A stretch of 64,000 nucleotides of DNA, from assembly GCA_937870755.1 (NCBI GenBank), contig CALMZV010000100.1, positions 40,161 to 104,160 of the forward strand, given 5' to 3'. Of this stretch, positions 1-8,614 are shown piece by piece. Position numbers and translations under genes: made by a program. The first letter of the stretch is position 1; every line of letters starts with the position of its first letter. The notes below the pieces were generated by a model. That model saw only the letters and a list, made by a program, of their open reading frames with translations, had not been told where the DNA came from and searched no databases. The DNA comes from an uncultured Methylocystaceae bacterium. GTDB taxonomy: Bacteria > Pseudomonadota > Alphaproteobacteria > Rhizobiales > Beijerinckiaceae.

Positions 1-1
1 C

Positions 2-1159
2 GTCCTCACGATCGACGGCTCGACCGGCCAGGTGATCGAGGGCGCCGCTCCGATGCTCGAACCGGAGCTGACCGGCGATTTCGCGACCCTGATGGAATGG
101 GCCGACGGCGTGCGACGCCTGCGCGTGCGCGCCAACGCCGATACGCCGAAGGACGCGCGGATCGCGCGGCAGTTCGGCGCCGAGGGCATCGGGCTGTGCC
201 GCACCGAGCACATGTTCTTCGACGAGGCGCGCATTCTGGCGATGCGCGAGATGATCCTGGCCGGCGACGAGAAGCAGCGGCGCGCCGCGCTCGCCAAACT
301 GGCGACGATGCAGCGGTCGGATTTCGCCGCGCTTTTCGAGATCATGTCCGGCCTGCCCGTGACGATCCGCCTCCTCGATCCGCCGCTGCACGAATTCCTG
401 CCGCACACCGACGAGGAAATCGCGACCGTGGCGGCCGATCTCGGGGTGGAGCCGGCGAAGCTGAAAGCGCGCGCGCAGGAGCTTGCCGAATTCAACCCCA
501 TGCTCGGCTTCCGCGGCGTGCGCATCGCCATCGTCTATCCGGAAATCGCGGAAATGCAGGCGCGCGCGATTTTCGAAGGCGCGGTGGATGCTCACAAGGC
601 GACCGGCAAGGCGGTGACGGCGGAGGTGATGGTCCCGCTCGTTCTGTCGAAGCGCGAGTTCGATCTGGTGAAGGCGCGCGTCGTCGCGATGGCCGAGACG
701 GTCGAGCAGGAGACCGGCGTCTCCATTCCCTACACCGTCGGCACGATGATCGAACTGCCGCGCGCGGCGCTGCGCGCCGGCGAAATCGCAGAAAGCGCCG
801 AGTTCTTCTCCTTCGGCACGAACGATCTCACGCAGACGACGCTCGGCCTGTCGCGCGACGACGCCGGATCGTTTCTGCCTGCCTATGTGCAGAAGGGCGT
901 GCTGCCGGCCGACCCGTTCATCACGCTCGACACCGAGGGCGTGGGCGAACTCGTCGCCATCGCCGCCGAGCGCGGGCGCGCGACGCGGCCGGGCATGAAG
1001 CTCGGCATCTGCGGCGAGCATGGCGGCGATCCGGCCTCCATCGCATTCTGCGAGAAGACGAAGCTCGACTACGTGTCGTGCTCGCCCTATCGCGCGCCGA
1101 TCGCGCGGCTGGCCGCAGCGCAGGCCGCGCTCGGCCGCAAGGCGCAGGGCGAAGCATGA
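2..1159 (+). CDS. ppdK: pyruvate, phosphate dikinase, C-terminal part (cut by window edge)
   Basis: Interconverts pyruvate and phosphoenolpyruvate with ATP and phosphate in the cytosol. The frame is open to the left edge, so the ATP-grasp and phosphohistidine domains lie outside; the 385 residues seen are the PEP/pyruvate-binding TIM barrel. Supporting motifs are GLCRTEHMFF near the start of the barrel, MLGFRGVRIAI in the middle, SFGTNDLTQTT, and GICGEHGGDPASI near the end, which carries the catalytic cysteine expected of PEP-utilising enzymes. The stop codon overlaps the start of the next small gene (ATGA), so the two are probably cotranslated. The family call is very secure. Confidence 0.96.
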   Translation, partial: VLTIDGSTGQVIEGAAPMLEPELTGDFATLMEWADGVRRLRVRANADTPKDARIARQFGAEGIGLCRTEHMFFDEARILAMREMILAGDEKQRRAALAKLATMQRSDFAALFEIMSGLPVTIRLLDPPLHEFLPHTDEEIATVAADLGVEPAKLKARAQELAEFNPMLGFRGVRIAIVYPEIAEMQARAIFEGAVDAHKATGKAVTAEVMVPLVLSKREFDLVKARVVAMAETVEQETGVSIPYTVGTMIELPRAALRAGEIAESAEFFSFGTNDLTQTTLGLSRDDAGSFLPAYVQKGVLPADPFITLDTEGVGELVAIAAERGRATRPGMKLGICGEHGGDPASIAFCEKTKLDYVSCSPYRAPIARLAAAQAALGRKAQGEA

Positions 1160-1437
1160 TCAGCGCCCGCAACGTCTATTACGTGACGATGTGCGTGAGC
1201 GGGCTGGCGCTGGGCGCCGCCGCCCGCGCATGGCCTTCGTTCGGTTCCGGCGCCGTTCCGCCCTATGTGTGGCTGCTCGGCGTATCGCTCGTCTTCGACA
1301 TCGCCTTGCAGGCGATTTCGGCGAAGCGCCCAATCGTTCCGATGAGCATGAACGCGCGCGCGGCCGGGTTCTTCGCCGGCGCCATCCTGTATCTGCTCGT
1401 CACTTACGTGTTCGCGCCGGCAGCGCCCGCGGCATGA
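1156..1437 (+). CDS. small multi-pass inner-membrane protein, unknown function
   Basis: Encodes 93 residues with about three hydrophobic segments: roughly residues 5-25 (after MISARNVYYVT), 35-55 around PPYVWLLGVSLVF, and 70-90 around FFAGAILYLLVTYVF. The ATG overlaps the ppdK stop by ATGA, and its own stop overlaps the meaB start the same way, so it is embedded in a tightly coupled ppdK-x-meaB transcription unit. I do not recognise a family. Reality is supported by the double translational coupling and the membrane-like composition. The function is unknown. Confidence 0.72.
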   Translation: MISARNVYYVTMCVSGLALGAAARAWPSFGSGAVPPYVWLLGVSLVFDIALQAISAKRPIVPMSMNARAAGFFAGAILYLLVTYVFAPAAPAA

Positions 1438-2366
1438 CCCCGACGCTGCAAGCCTTGCGCGGCGGCGGCAAGCGCGCGCTGGCGCACGCGCTCGCGCTGA
1501 TCGAGACGGCGCGCGGCACGGAGACGCTGGCAGCCCTGCTGGACGAAGCCGCAGCCGACCCGAAAGCGCATGTGGCGGGGCTGACCGGCCCGCCCGGCGT
1601 CGGCAAATCGACCCTCACCAACGCGCTCGTGCGCGACTGGCGCGCGAAGGGCGAAAGCGTCGGCGTGATCGCGGTCGATCCGTCCTCGCGCGCGACCGGC
1701 GGCGCGCTGCTCGGCGACCGTGCGCGCATCGCCACCGATCCCGAGGACCGCAAGGTGTTCGTGCGCTCGATGGCCGCGCGCGACCGGCTCGGCGGCCTTT
1801 CCGACGACACGGTGGCGGCGATGGCGCTGATGCGCGCGCTGTTCGACCGCGTGCTGGTGGAGAGCGTGGGCATCGGCCAGTCGGAGGCCGACATTTCCTT
1901 CGCCGCCGACACCGTCGTGCTCTGCATCCAGCCGGGGTCCGGCGACAGCCTGCAATTCATGAAGGCGGGCGTGATGGAGCTGCCCGACATCGTGGTCGTC
2001 ACCAAAGCCGACATGGGCGCGGCCGCCAAACGCGCGCGTTCGGACGTGGAAGGCGCGTTGACCCTGTTCTCGCGCGAGGACGACTGGGTTCCCCCGGTCG
2101 TGCTGGTTTCGGCGCCGACCGGCGAGGGGCTCGACGCCTTGCACGAGGCGCTCGCGCGCCATCGCGCGCATCTCGGCGTCGAGGGGCTCCGGCGGCGGCG
2201 CGCGCGGCAGGAAGACATGTGGATCGCGGAAGCGACGAGATCGCGCTTCGGGTCGGAAGGCGCGGGCGCGGCGCGGGCGCTGAAGATCGCCGCGCGCGGG
2301 CCGTTCGGCCGCGAACGCGAAATCGCGCTGGCGCTGCGCGCGGCCCTGTCCGCCGTGCGTCGGTGA
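1434..2366 (+). CDS. meaB: methylmalonyl-CoA mutase-associated GTPase MeaB (ArgK family)
   Basis: G3E-family P-loop GTPase of 310 residues, usual length. MeaB chaperones adenosylcobalamin loading and protects methylmalonyl-CoA mutase from inactivation. Visible motifs are the Walker A GPPGVGKST at residues 52-60, the base II region VDPSSRATGGALLGDR, the conserved ESVGIGQSE loop and the VVTKADM guanine-specificity motif. The start overlaps the stop of the preceding membrane protein (ATGA). No mutase gene lies in the window, so its client must be encoded elsewhere. It converges with the CoA-transferase operon three bases downstream. Confidence 0.93.
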   Translation: MTPTLQALRGGGKRALAHALALIETARGTETLAALLDEAAADPKAHVAGLTGPPGVGKSTLTNALVRDWRAKGESVGVIAVDPSSRATGGALLGDRARIATDPEDRKVFVRSMAARDRLGGLSDDTVAAMALMRALFDRVLVESVGIGQSEADISFAADTVVLCIQPGSGDSLQFMKAGVMELPDIVVVTKADMGAAAKRARSDVEGALTLFSREDDWVPPVVLVSAPTGEGLDALHEALARHRAHLGVEGLRRRRARQEDMWIAEATRSRFGSEGAGAARALKIAARGPFGREREIALALRAALSAVRR

Positions 2367-2369
2367 ACC

Positions 2370-3125
2370 TCACGCCGCCTTGCGCTCGGCCGCCAGTTCC
2401 TGCGCGAAATGCGGATAGGTTTCGGCGAGTTCATCGGTCACGCGGCCGCGCAGCAGCGCAAGCGTCGCGGCGTCCGGCCCCGGCGTCGGGCCGACGTCCG
2501 GCGCGAGGTCGTATTCGAAACCGGTGTTGGCGCGCACTTCGGCCGCGTCCGCGCCGCCGTGCGTCGACCGCAACATGAAGCGCCTGCGCGTCTTGTCGAA
2601 CGAAAAGAGCGCCTTGCCCGTCAGCAGCGCGTGCGGACCGCCGGGCCGGTAAACGCCCGGCTCGCTCGTTCCCGGCGCGGAGACGAAATCCACCTTGTCG
2701 ACGAACACGCGCGGCGAATGCTCCTCGCGGAACAGGATGACGCGCGGCACGACGAAATAGAGGAAGGCCGAGCCGAAACAGCCTGGCCAGCGCACGTCGC
2801 TTTTCGGATATTCGCCCGAGCCGACCAGGTTGATGTTGGCCTGTCCGTCGATCTGTCCGCCGCCGAGAAAGAAGGCGTCGACGCGGCCCTGCGCGGCGCA
2901 GTCGAACAATTCGACGCCGCCGTTGGTGAAGAAATTGTGCTCCTGCGATCCCAGCACCGAAATGCGCACGCGCTCGCGGTCCTGCCGCTCGTTGAGCGCG
3001 CGGCGCAGCATGGCGGCGGCCGCCGGAATCGGCGAGGAGGCCCCGACCGCCACATGGCGCACGCCGTCCAGCAGGACGGCGATGGTGTGGATCATGATCT
3101 CGCGGGTGAGGACGGGCGCGTTCAT
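2370..3125 (-). CDS. GctB-like CoA-transferase family subunit B
   Basis: Encodes 251 residues of the glutaconate/3-oxoacid CoA-transferase superfamily, beta type; with the adjacent subunit A it would form a heteromeric enzyme acting on acyl-CoA. Recognisable stretches are GGGQIDGQANINLVG and the RVILFREEHS - VDFVSAPG region. The start is the ATG overlapping the subunit A stop (ATGA), giving MNAPVLTREIM. The usual catalytic Glu-x-Gly is not obvious; the nearest candidate is Glu62 in LGSQEHN. Family members such as IpdAB of steroid degraders use this fold for C-C bond hydrolysis instead of CoA transfer, so the reaction is open. Confidence 0.8.
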   Translation of the reverse strand: MNAPVLTREIMIHTIAVLLDGVRHVAVGASSPIPAAAAMLRRALNERQDRERVRISVLGSQEHNFFTNGGVELFDCAAQGRVDAFFLGGGQIDGQANINLVGSGEYPKSDVRWPGCFGSAFLYFVVPRVILFREEHSPRVFVDKVDFVSAPGTSEPGVYRPGGPHALLTGKALFSFDKTRRRFMLRSTHGGADAAEVRANTGFEYDLAPDVGPTPGPDAATLALLRGRVTDELAETYPHFAQELAAERKAA

Positions 3126-3940
3126 GCCGCGCGCGCCTTGCCCGGGCGGAACGTCTCCATATAGGCGGCGAAGCCTTCCTTCGTGCGCGCCATTTTCGCG
3201 TAGCGCGCGATCTCGGCGCCGTCGACCGGATATTCGTCCCACAGCGCGTAGGGATAGGCGCCGCGCTCGGCGACCGCGATCCGGTCCACGTAAAGCGCCG
3301 GCAGCACGGCGGCCGCGTCCTTCTCGCCGGTGAACAGCGAATGGTCGACGATGCGCTCGACCGTCACGAACGTTCGCCTGGCGGCATAGGCCATCGAGGC
3401 GAGCTCGCGGCGCCGGCCGATCAGCACGTTGCCGAACCTGTCGGCGACGGGGGCGTGGAAGAGCGCGACGTCCGGCTCGATCGCCGGCACGACGACGATC
3501 CTGTCGCCGGGCGCGAACGGGTTGTCGATGACCTTCCAGTCGGGACGGGCGGCCAGCAGGTCGGAGCCGATGATGCCGCGAATGGGCAGGAAGGGCACGC
3601 CCTTCTCGGCCGCGATGATGCCGGAGTGGACCGCCGGGCAGGTCGCGTCCATGATCCTGACCGCGCCGTCGCGCACCGCCTCCATGAAGCGCGGCGCGCC
3701 GCCGGATTCCCCGAGCGTGACCGCGCTCGTCTCCACCGTTCCCACGACGCCCGCGCCGATCAGCATGTCGGCCTGCATACCGCTCGCGGGCACGCAGACG
3801 AGGTGGATGTTCTTCGGACCAGCGGCGATGATGGCGGCGGTCGCCGCCATTGCGACGCCGGAATAATCCGTCGGCACGGCGATCTTCGTGCCGTCGCGGA
3901 CGGCGCCCGCCAGGGCCTCAAGCGAAACGATCTCTCCCAT
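3122..3940 (-). CDS. GctA-like CoA-transferase family subunit A
   Basis: Encodes 272 residues, partner of the downstream B subunit, which it overlaps by ATGA. Motifs typical of the GctA branch are VTLGESGGAPRF, DATCPAVHSGIIAAEKG, RPDWKVIDNPF and the GNVLIGRRRELA segment. The start ATG is preceded by GGGAGG at good distance. The physiological substrate is not visible; the convergent neighbour meaB suggests, weakly, dicarboxylic or short-chain acyl-CoA metabolism. The two-subunit operon has no other member. Confidence 0.82.
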   Translation of the reverse strand: MGEIVSLEALAGAVRDGTKIAVPTDYSGVAMAATAAIIAAGPKNIHLVCVPASGMQADMLIGAGVVGTVETSAVTLGESGGAPRFMEAVRDGAVRIMDATCPAVHSGIIAAEKGVPFLPIRGIIGSDLLAARPDWKVIDNPFAPGDRIVVVPAIEPDVALFHAPVADRFGNVLIGRRRELASMAYAARRTFVTVERIVDHSLFTGEKDAAAVLPALYVDRIAVAERGAYPYALWDEYPVDGAEIARYAKMARTKEGFAAYMETFRPGKARAA

Positions 3941-4055
3941 GCGCGCCTCCCAACGCGTTCAGTCGAGCCATTGTTCGGGCGGGCGGGGGAAAGGTCAAGA
4001 ACGCTTGCGCCCGCGCTGCGGCGCACCCAGATAGGGAGTTTGGCAAGGGGGAATC

Positions 4056-4607
4056 ATGCATTTCGGCATCGTCGCGCGCGCCGCCTGGGTCGTGGCCTGC
4101 GCCCTCGTTCTGGCGGGCTGCAGTCCATTCGCCGAACAGCCGGTCGGCAACGCCAACGTTCCGCAACCGCGGCTGCCGGTCGATCTTCAGAAGTATCTCG
4201 GCCGCTGGTATGAACTGGCGCGCTACGAAGCCTCGTTCCAGAAGGGCTGCGAAGGCGTGACCGCCGACTACGCCCTGCGGCCGGACGGCGCGGTGAAGGT
4301 CGTGAACAGCTGCCGGCAGGATTCGCCGTCCGGCCCGCTGCGGTCGGCGGAGGCGAAAGCGACGGTCGTCGAAAATTCCGGCGGCGCGAAGCTGCGCGTC
4401 ACCTTCTTCTGGCCCTTCACCGGCGACTACTGGGTGCTGGACCGGGCGCAGGATTATTCCTGGTCGATCGTCGGGGAGCCGTCCGGGCGCTATCTGTGGG
4501 TTCTCTCGCGCGACCCCAGGCCGCCCGAGGCGCAGTATCAGGCCCTCGTCGCGCGGGTCGCGGAACTGGGCTACGACACGCGGCTGCTGCGGCGCACGCG
4601 CCACTGA
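4056..4607 (+). CDS. blc: outer-membrane lipocalin lipoprotein (Blc family)
   Basis: Bacterial lipocalin of 183 residues that binds lipids or other small hydrophobic ligands at the outer membrane. It has a lipoprotein signal peptide with lipobox LAGC, so Cys22 should be acylated. The mature protein begins with a Pro/Asn-rich linker and then the lipocalin signature around LGRWYELARYEASFQKGC, followed by YALRPDGAVKVVNSC and TGDYWVLDRAQDYSWSIVGEPS, all characteristic of the Blc/ApoD group. It is monocistronic, converging with infC. Strong family match; the in vivo ligand is unknown. Confidence 0.93.
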   Translation: MHFGIVARAAWVVACALVLAGCSPFAEQPVGNANVPQPRLPVDLQKYLGRWYELARYEASFQKGCEGVTADYALRPDGAVKVVNSCRQDSPSGPLRSAEAKATVVENSGGAKLRVTFFWPFTGDYWVLDRAQDYSWSIVGEPSGRYLWVLSRDPRPPEAQYQALVARVAELGYDTRLLRRTRH

Positions 4608-4677
4608 TCGCGCGCGCGCCGGAGGCCGGGCGGAATGCAGGCAGGCGGCCCGCGTCCCCGCCCCTGCCGCCTTCAAA

Positions 4678-5217
4678 TCAGCGCGGCGCCAGCACCATGA
4701 CCATCTGGCGGCCTTCCATCGAAGGTTCGGCCTCCACTTTCGCCATTTGCGCGGTCTCGGCCTTCACGCGTTCGAGCAGCCGGTAGCCGATGTCCTGATG
4801 GGCCATTTCGCGACCACGGAAGCGCAACGTGATCTTCACCTTGTCGCCCTCGATGAAGAATCGGCGGATCGCCTTCATCTTCACGTCGTAGTCGTGATCA
4901 TCGATGCCCGGCCGCAGCTTGATTTCTTTCACCTCTACGATCTTCTGACGCTTGCGCGCCTCGGCCTGTTTCTTCTGTTCGAGAAACCGGAACCTGCCGT
5001 AGTCGAGAATCTTGCAGACCGGAGGTTTGGCGTTCGGAACGATCTCCACGAGATCGAGCCCCGCTTCCTCCGCGATGGCCAACGCATCGGTTGTGTTCAC
5101 CACCCCCCGGTTCTGACCTTCCGCATCGATGAGTTGAATCTCGGGGATGCGGATGTCGCGGTTGATGCGCGGACCCTCCTTCTGGGGCGTCGGCGGCGCT
5201 TTCATAGGACGACGAAT
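4678..5217 (-). CDS. infC: translation initiation factor IF-3, probable AUU start
   Basis: IF-3 binds the 30S subunit and proofreads start-codon selection. The chosen start is ATT at 5215-5217 (protein begins [19 protein letters not shown]), giving 179 residues, the normal size. It has a good Shine-Dalgarno GGAG eight bases upstream, while the in-frame ATG at 5280 would add 21 atypical residues without a clear ribosome site. Use of AUU is the hallmark of infC autoregulation in E. coli. The core motifs are [37 protein letters not shown] and [18 protein letters not shown]. The usual partners rpmI and rplT do not follow it here. Confidence 0.95.
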   Translation of the reverse strand: MRRPMKAPPTPQKEGPRINRDIRIPEIQLIDAEGQNRGVVNTTDALAIAEEAGLDLVEIVPNAKPPVCKILDYGRFRFLEQKKQAEARKRQKIVEVKEIKLRPGIDDHDYDVKMKAIRRFFIEGDKVKITLRFRGREMAHQDIGYRLLERVKAETAQMAKVEAEPSMEGRQMVMVLAPR

Positions 5218-5294
5218 GGGGACTTCTCCATCTTGTTGCGGGGCGAGCGCCGCATGCGCCCGGACGGCCGGCGTGGGCATGCGACATCGCGCCC

Positions 5295-5310
5295 GGCGGC
5301 TTTCGCCGCC
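5295..5310 (-). other. leader hairpin upstream of infC
   Basis: On the minus strand GGCGGC-GAAA-GCCGCC forms a 6-bp stem closed by a GNRA tetraloop. It lies between the proposed infC promoter and the start codon. It has no U-tract, so it is a leader structure and not a terminator. Whether it takes part in infC control is unknown. Confidence 0.5.
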
Positions 5311-5325
5311 AGAGCGCGGAATGTC

Positions 5326-5354
5326 AAGATGTTGGCAGCGCCCGGCGAAGTCAA
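5326..5354 (-). promoter_or_regulatory. candidate sigma-70 promoter for infC
   Basis: Minus strand TTGACT (5349-5354), 17-base spacer, CATCTT (5326-5331). The -35 is near consensus and the -10 is weak (3 of 6). It sits about 110 bases upstream of the proposed AUU start in the gap before the glycosyltransferase. Confidence 0.45.
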
Positions 5355-5373
5355 CCTGAGGCCGGCTGCGACA

Positions 5374-6576
5374 TCAAGGCCGCGTCAGGCCCAGGGCCGC
5401 CTCATAGAGGGCGAGCGTGCGGGCGCACATGCGCTCGATCGAGAAATTGCGCCGCACGTGGTTGCGGGCCGCCGCCGCCAGTTCGTCGCGGGCGGCCGCG
5501 CCGAGGTCGAGCGCCTCGCCGATCGCAGCCGCCAGCGCCGCCGCGTCGCCGGGGGGGGTGCGCCAGCCGGTGCGCTCGCGCGGACTGCAATCGGGCGGGG
5601 CGGCGATCGTCTCGCGCGCCGCGCCGTGGTCGGCCACCACCACGGCCGCGCCCATGGCCTGCGCCTCGACCGCCGTGCGGCCGAACGCCTCCGGCTCGAG
5701 GGAGGGCGCGACCACGACGGCGGCGGCCAGATAGGCGGCCGGCATGTCCGTGCAATGCCCGACGCGCTTGACCAGTTCGCCAACGCCGGCGGCCTGCGCC
5801 GCCTTGTCGATCTCGCGCCCGTAGGCGCCCCCGCCCTCGCCCGCCAGCACATAGACGAGATCGCCCCGGCCCTCGCCCTTCAGGCGCCCCGCCGCCTCCA
5901 CCAGCACGCGATGGCCCTTTCGCCGCACGAGCCGGGCCGGCAGCAGCACGATCCGCTGGTCCGGGGCCACGCCCCATGCCTCGCGCAGCGCGCGCACCCG
6001 CTGCGGCCCGACCGCCTCGGGCGCGAAGGCCCGCAGGTCGACCCCGCGCGGAATGGTGGCGATACGGCTGGCGGCCTCCGGGTGGCGCTCCGCGATGAGG
6101 CCCGCCGTGAAACGCGAATTGGCGATGACGATGTCGCCCTTCGCCATGATGGAATTGTAGCGGCGCTTGAACGGCGCCCCCTCCGAATAGGCGCTGTGCC
6201 AGGTGGTGATGAAGGGCGTCTTGGTCTGGCGGGTGGCGGCATAGGCGACCCAGGCCGGCGCGCGCGAGCGCGCATGAACGATGTCCACCCGTTCGCGCAG
6301 GATGAGCGCCGCGAGTTTTCCCACGTTCGCCGCCATCGCCAGCGGGTTTTTCGCGGCGGCCGGAAAGGACAGGAATTCGCCGCCCAGCGCCTGCAACTCG
6401 CCGACGAGGCGGCCGCCCTCGGCCGCCACCAGCGCACGCGCGCCGGCGCCGGCCAGCGCCTCGGCGATTTCGAGCGTCGTGCGCTCCACGCCGCCGGAGT
6501 CGAGCCGGGGCGCGATCTGCAATATGGTCCGGCCGGCGATGGGGCGATCGTGGGCGGACAAGGCGGCTGCGTTCAT
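5374..6576 (-). CDS. glycosyltransferase family 4 protein
   Basis: GT-B fold glycosyltransferase of 400 residues, using a nucleotide sugar to build a cell-surface glycan. The N-terminal acceptor domain begins with ILQIAPRLDSGGVERTTLEIAEAL, cut here to the key piece LDSGGVERTTLEIAEAL. The C-terminal donor domain has LLPARLVRRKGH, then the EPEAFGRTAVEAQAMG motif, whose glutamates bind the nucleotide-sugar phosphate or ribose. It resembles alphaproteobacterial glycosyltransferases annotated for lipopolysaccharide core or exopolysaccharide. A TAGAAT -10-like box lies just upstream of the ATG. It stands alone, so the exact sugar cannot be assigned. Confidence 0.88.
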   Translation of the reverse strand: MNAAALSAHDRPIAGRTILQIAPRLDSGGVERTTLEIAEALAGAGARALVAAEGGRLVGELQALGGEFLSFPAAAKNPLAMAANVGKLAALILRERVDIVHARSRAPAWVAYAATRQTKTPFITTWHSAYSEGAPFKRRYNSIMAKGDIVIANSRFTAGLIAERHPEAASRIATIPRGVDLRAFAPEAVGPQRVRALREAWGVAPDQRIVLLPARLVRRKGHRVLVEAAGRLKGEGRGDLVYVLAGEGGGAYGREIDKAAQAAGVGELVKRVGHCTDMPAAYLAAAVVVAPSLEPEAFGRTAVEAQAMGAAVVVADHGAARETIAAPPDCSPRERTGWRTPPGDAAALAAAIGEALDLGAAARDELAAAARNHVRRNFSIERMCARTLALYEAALGLTRP

Positions 6577-6625
6577 CGGCCCATTCTAGCCCGCGACCTT
6601 TCCCGGATGGTTAAGAGGACATGAA

Positions 6626-7429
6626 ATGAACAACGAAAACGCCGACCGCCCGCCCCTCTGGCTGACGGTGGGAACGGGCGCGGCGGCGCGGCGCATCGCC
6701 TACCGGCGACTGGCCGGGCGCGGCGCGGGCGCCGAACGGCCGGGGATCGTGTGGCTCGGCGGCTTCAAGTCCGACATGAAGGGGACGAAGGCGGTCGCGC
6801 TCGAGGAATACGCCCGCGCCGCCGGCCGCGCCTTCCTGCGGTTCGATTATTCGGGCCACGGCGAATCGGAGGGCGATTTCCGCGACGGGACCATCGGCGG
6901 CTGGCTGGAGGAAAGCCTGGCCATCGTGCGCGCGCAGACCGAGGGCCCGCAGGTTTTCGTCGGCTCCTCGATGGGCGGGTGGCTGGCGCTGCTGGCGGCG
7001 CGCGCGCTGGCGGCGACCGGCGAGACAGGGCGGATCGCCGGCATGGTCCTGATCGCGCCGGCGGTCGATTTCACCGACGAACTGATGTGGAAGGAACTGC
7101 CCGAGGAGGGCCGGCGCGCACTCGAAAGCGAGGGCGTGTGGATGCGGCCCTCGCAATATTCGCCCGAACCCTATCCCATCACGCGCGCGCTGTTCGAGGA
7201 GGGCCGCAGCCATCTGCTGTTCCCGGCCGAAATCCGCAGCCACGGGCCGGCGCACATTCTCCAGGGGATGGAGGACCCGGACGTGCCGTGGCGCCATGCG
7301 CTGAGGCTGGTGGAACACATGCCGGCCGACCCCGTGGCGCTGACGCTGATCCGCGACGGCGACCATCGCCTGTCGCGGGAGGAGGACATCGCGCGGCTGA
7401 TCGGCGCCGTCGACCAGATCGCCGGGTGA
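6626..7429 (+). CDS. alpha/beta-hydrolase (ABHD10-like esterase/thioesterase)
   Basis: Serine hydrolase of 267 residues with the alpha/beta fold. The nucleophile elbow is GSSMGG with Ser115, the oxyanion region is WLGGFKSDMKG, and the FDYSGHGES strand is typical. The acid is probably the Asp in MEDPDVPW and the histidine that in IRDGDHRLS. This layout resembles the mitochondrial ABHD10 depalmitoylase and bacterial homologues annotated as carboxylesterases. It has no signal peptide, so it acts in the cytosol. It is divergent from the glycosyltransferase; the SD-like AAGAGGA precedes ATG. Confidence 0.87.
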   Translation: MNNENADRPPLWLTVGTGAAARRIAYRRLAGRGAGAERPGIVWLGGFKSDMKGTKAVALEEYARAAGRAFLRFDYSGHGESEGDFRDGTIGGWLEESLAIVRAQTEGPQVFVGSSMGGWLALLAARALAATGETGRIAGMVLIAPAVDFTDELMWKELPEEGRRALESEGVWMRPSQYSPEPYPITRALFEEGRSHLLFPAEIRSHGPAHILQGMEDPDVPWRHALRLVEHMPADPVALTLIRDGDHRLSREEDIARLIGAVDQIAG

Positions 7430-7465
7430 AGGCGGCGTTTACCATGTCGCGGCTAGATTGAGCGC

Positions 7466-8599
7466 ATGTCCGATCCGCGCAGCGCCACATGCAGGCGATG
7501 GCTGGCGGTCGCGCTCGGCGGCGCGCTCGCGCTGGCCGGGGCGGCCGCCGCCGCGCCGCGCGAACGCCCGACGGCGCTCTCCCTCCTGCCGGCGCGCGCG
7601 AAGGGGCCGGTCACGCTCGTCGTCTCGACCGACGCGCAACGCCTGACGGTCTACGACGGCGAGGAAGCCGTCGGCGGCACGACCGTTTCGACCGGCGTCG
7701 CCGACCACCCCACGCCGCATGGCGTGTTCTCGATCATCGACAAGCGGCGCTATCACGAGTCCAACATCTATTCCGCCGCGCCCATGCCCTACATGCAGCG
7801 CCTCACCTGGTCGGGCATCGCGCTGCACGAGGGGCGCGTGACCGGCGCGCCGGCCTCGCACGGATGCATTCGCCTGCCGGGCGATTTCGCGCGCGCGCTG
7901 TTTTCCTTCACGCGCGAGGGCGCGCGCGTGGTGATCGCGCGCGAGGACGCGTGGCCGACGCGCCTCCATGGCGCCATCCCGTTCCTGAAAGCGCCGGCGC
8001 CGACCGGCGCCCTGCCCGAAGCGCCGGTTTCGCTGCCCGGCGAAATCGAGCCCACGGCGGCAAGCGTTCTGTCGCGCCCGCCCGCCCCGCAGGACATCGC
8101 CACGCGCGCGCCGGTCGCCATTCTTGTCAATCGCAAGGCCGGCAAGATTTACGTGCGGCGCGCATTCACGCCGCTGTTCGAGGCGCCGATCGCGATTGCG
8201 GACCGCGAGCGGCCGCTCGGCCTGCATCTTCTCACCGCGCAGGCGGGCGCGGGCGGCGCCCTCGCGTGGAGCGCGCTCGGCGCGACCGGCGCGCCGCGCG
8301 TCGCGACGCCCGGCTTCTCCACGGTCGGCCGGCTGGGCGTCGCCGACATCATGGTGGACGATGCGCGGCCGAGAAAGCGCGCGCGCGCACGTGCGGACGA
8401 GTCGATGGTTTCGCTCGCGCCGCCGCCGCCGCCCGAACCTTCCGCGCAGGAGGCGCTCGGTCGTCTCTCGCTGGCGCCGGGCGTGGCCGCGCGCATCGCC
8501 GCCTTGATCGGGACGGGCGCCACGATCATTCTGTCGGACGAGGGCGCGCGCGGGCGCGAGACGTGGAACGGCACGAATTTCATCGCGCTGTCGGAATAG
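7466..8599 (+). CDS. periplasmic L,D-transpeptidase (YkuD domain)
   Basis: Exported enzyme of 377 residues that forms L,D-crosslinks in peptidoglycan or attaches proteins to it. An N-terminal signal segment (RWLAVALGGALALAGAAAAA) precedes the YkuD domain at about residues 47-160. The catalytic set is visible: His121 in ALHEGRVTG and His132/Cys134 in SHGCIRLP. The C-terminal half (about 200-377) contains a second, degenerate region with PLGLHLLTA and ILSDEGARGRET, a two-part architecture I associate with alphaproteobacterial family members. It precedes the M20 hydrolase by 15 bases, but a functional link is not evident. Confidence 0.92.
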   Translation: MSDPRSATCRRWLAVALGGALALAGAAAAAPRERPTALSLLPARAKGPVTLVVSTDAQRLTVYDGEEAVGGTTVSTGVADHPTPHGVFSIIDKRRYHESNIYSAAPMPYMQRLTWSGIALHEGRVTGAPASHGCIRLPGDFARALFSFTREGARVVIAREDAWPTRLHGAIPFLKAPAPTGALPEAPVSLPGEIEPTAASVLSRPPAPQDIATRAPVAILVNRKAGKIYVRRAFTPLFEAPIAIADRERPLGLHLLTAQAGAGGALAWSALGATGAPRVATPGFSTVGRLGVADIMVDDARPRKRARARADESMVSLAPPPPPEPSAQEALGRLSLAPGVAARIAALIGTGATIILSDEGARGRETWNGTNFIALSE

Positions 8600-8614
8600 A
8601 TTTGCGGGGCGGTC

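Noticed and set aside
4747..6624. A 625-codon open frame on the plus strand
   Set aside because: Antisense to infC and the glycosyltransferase, no recognisable domain.
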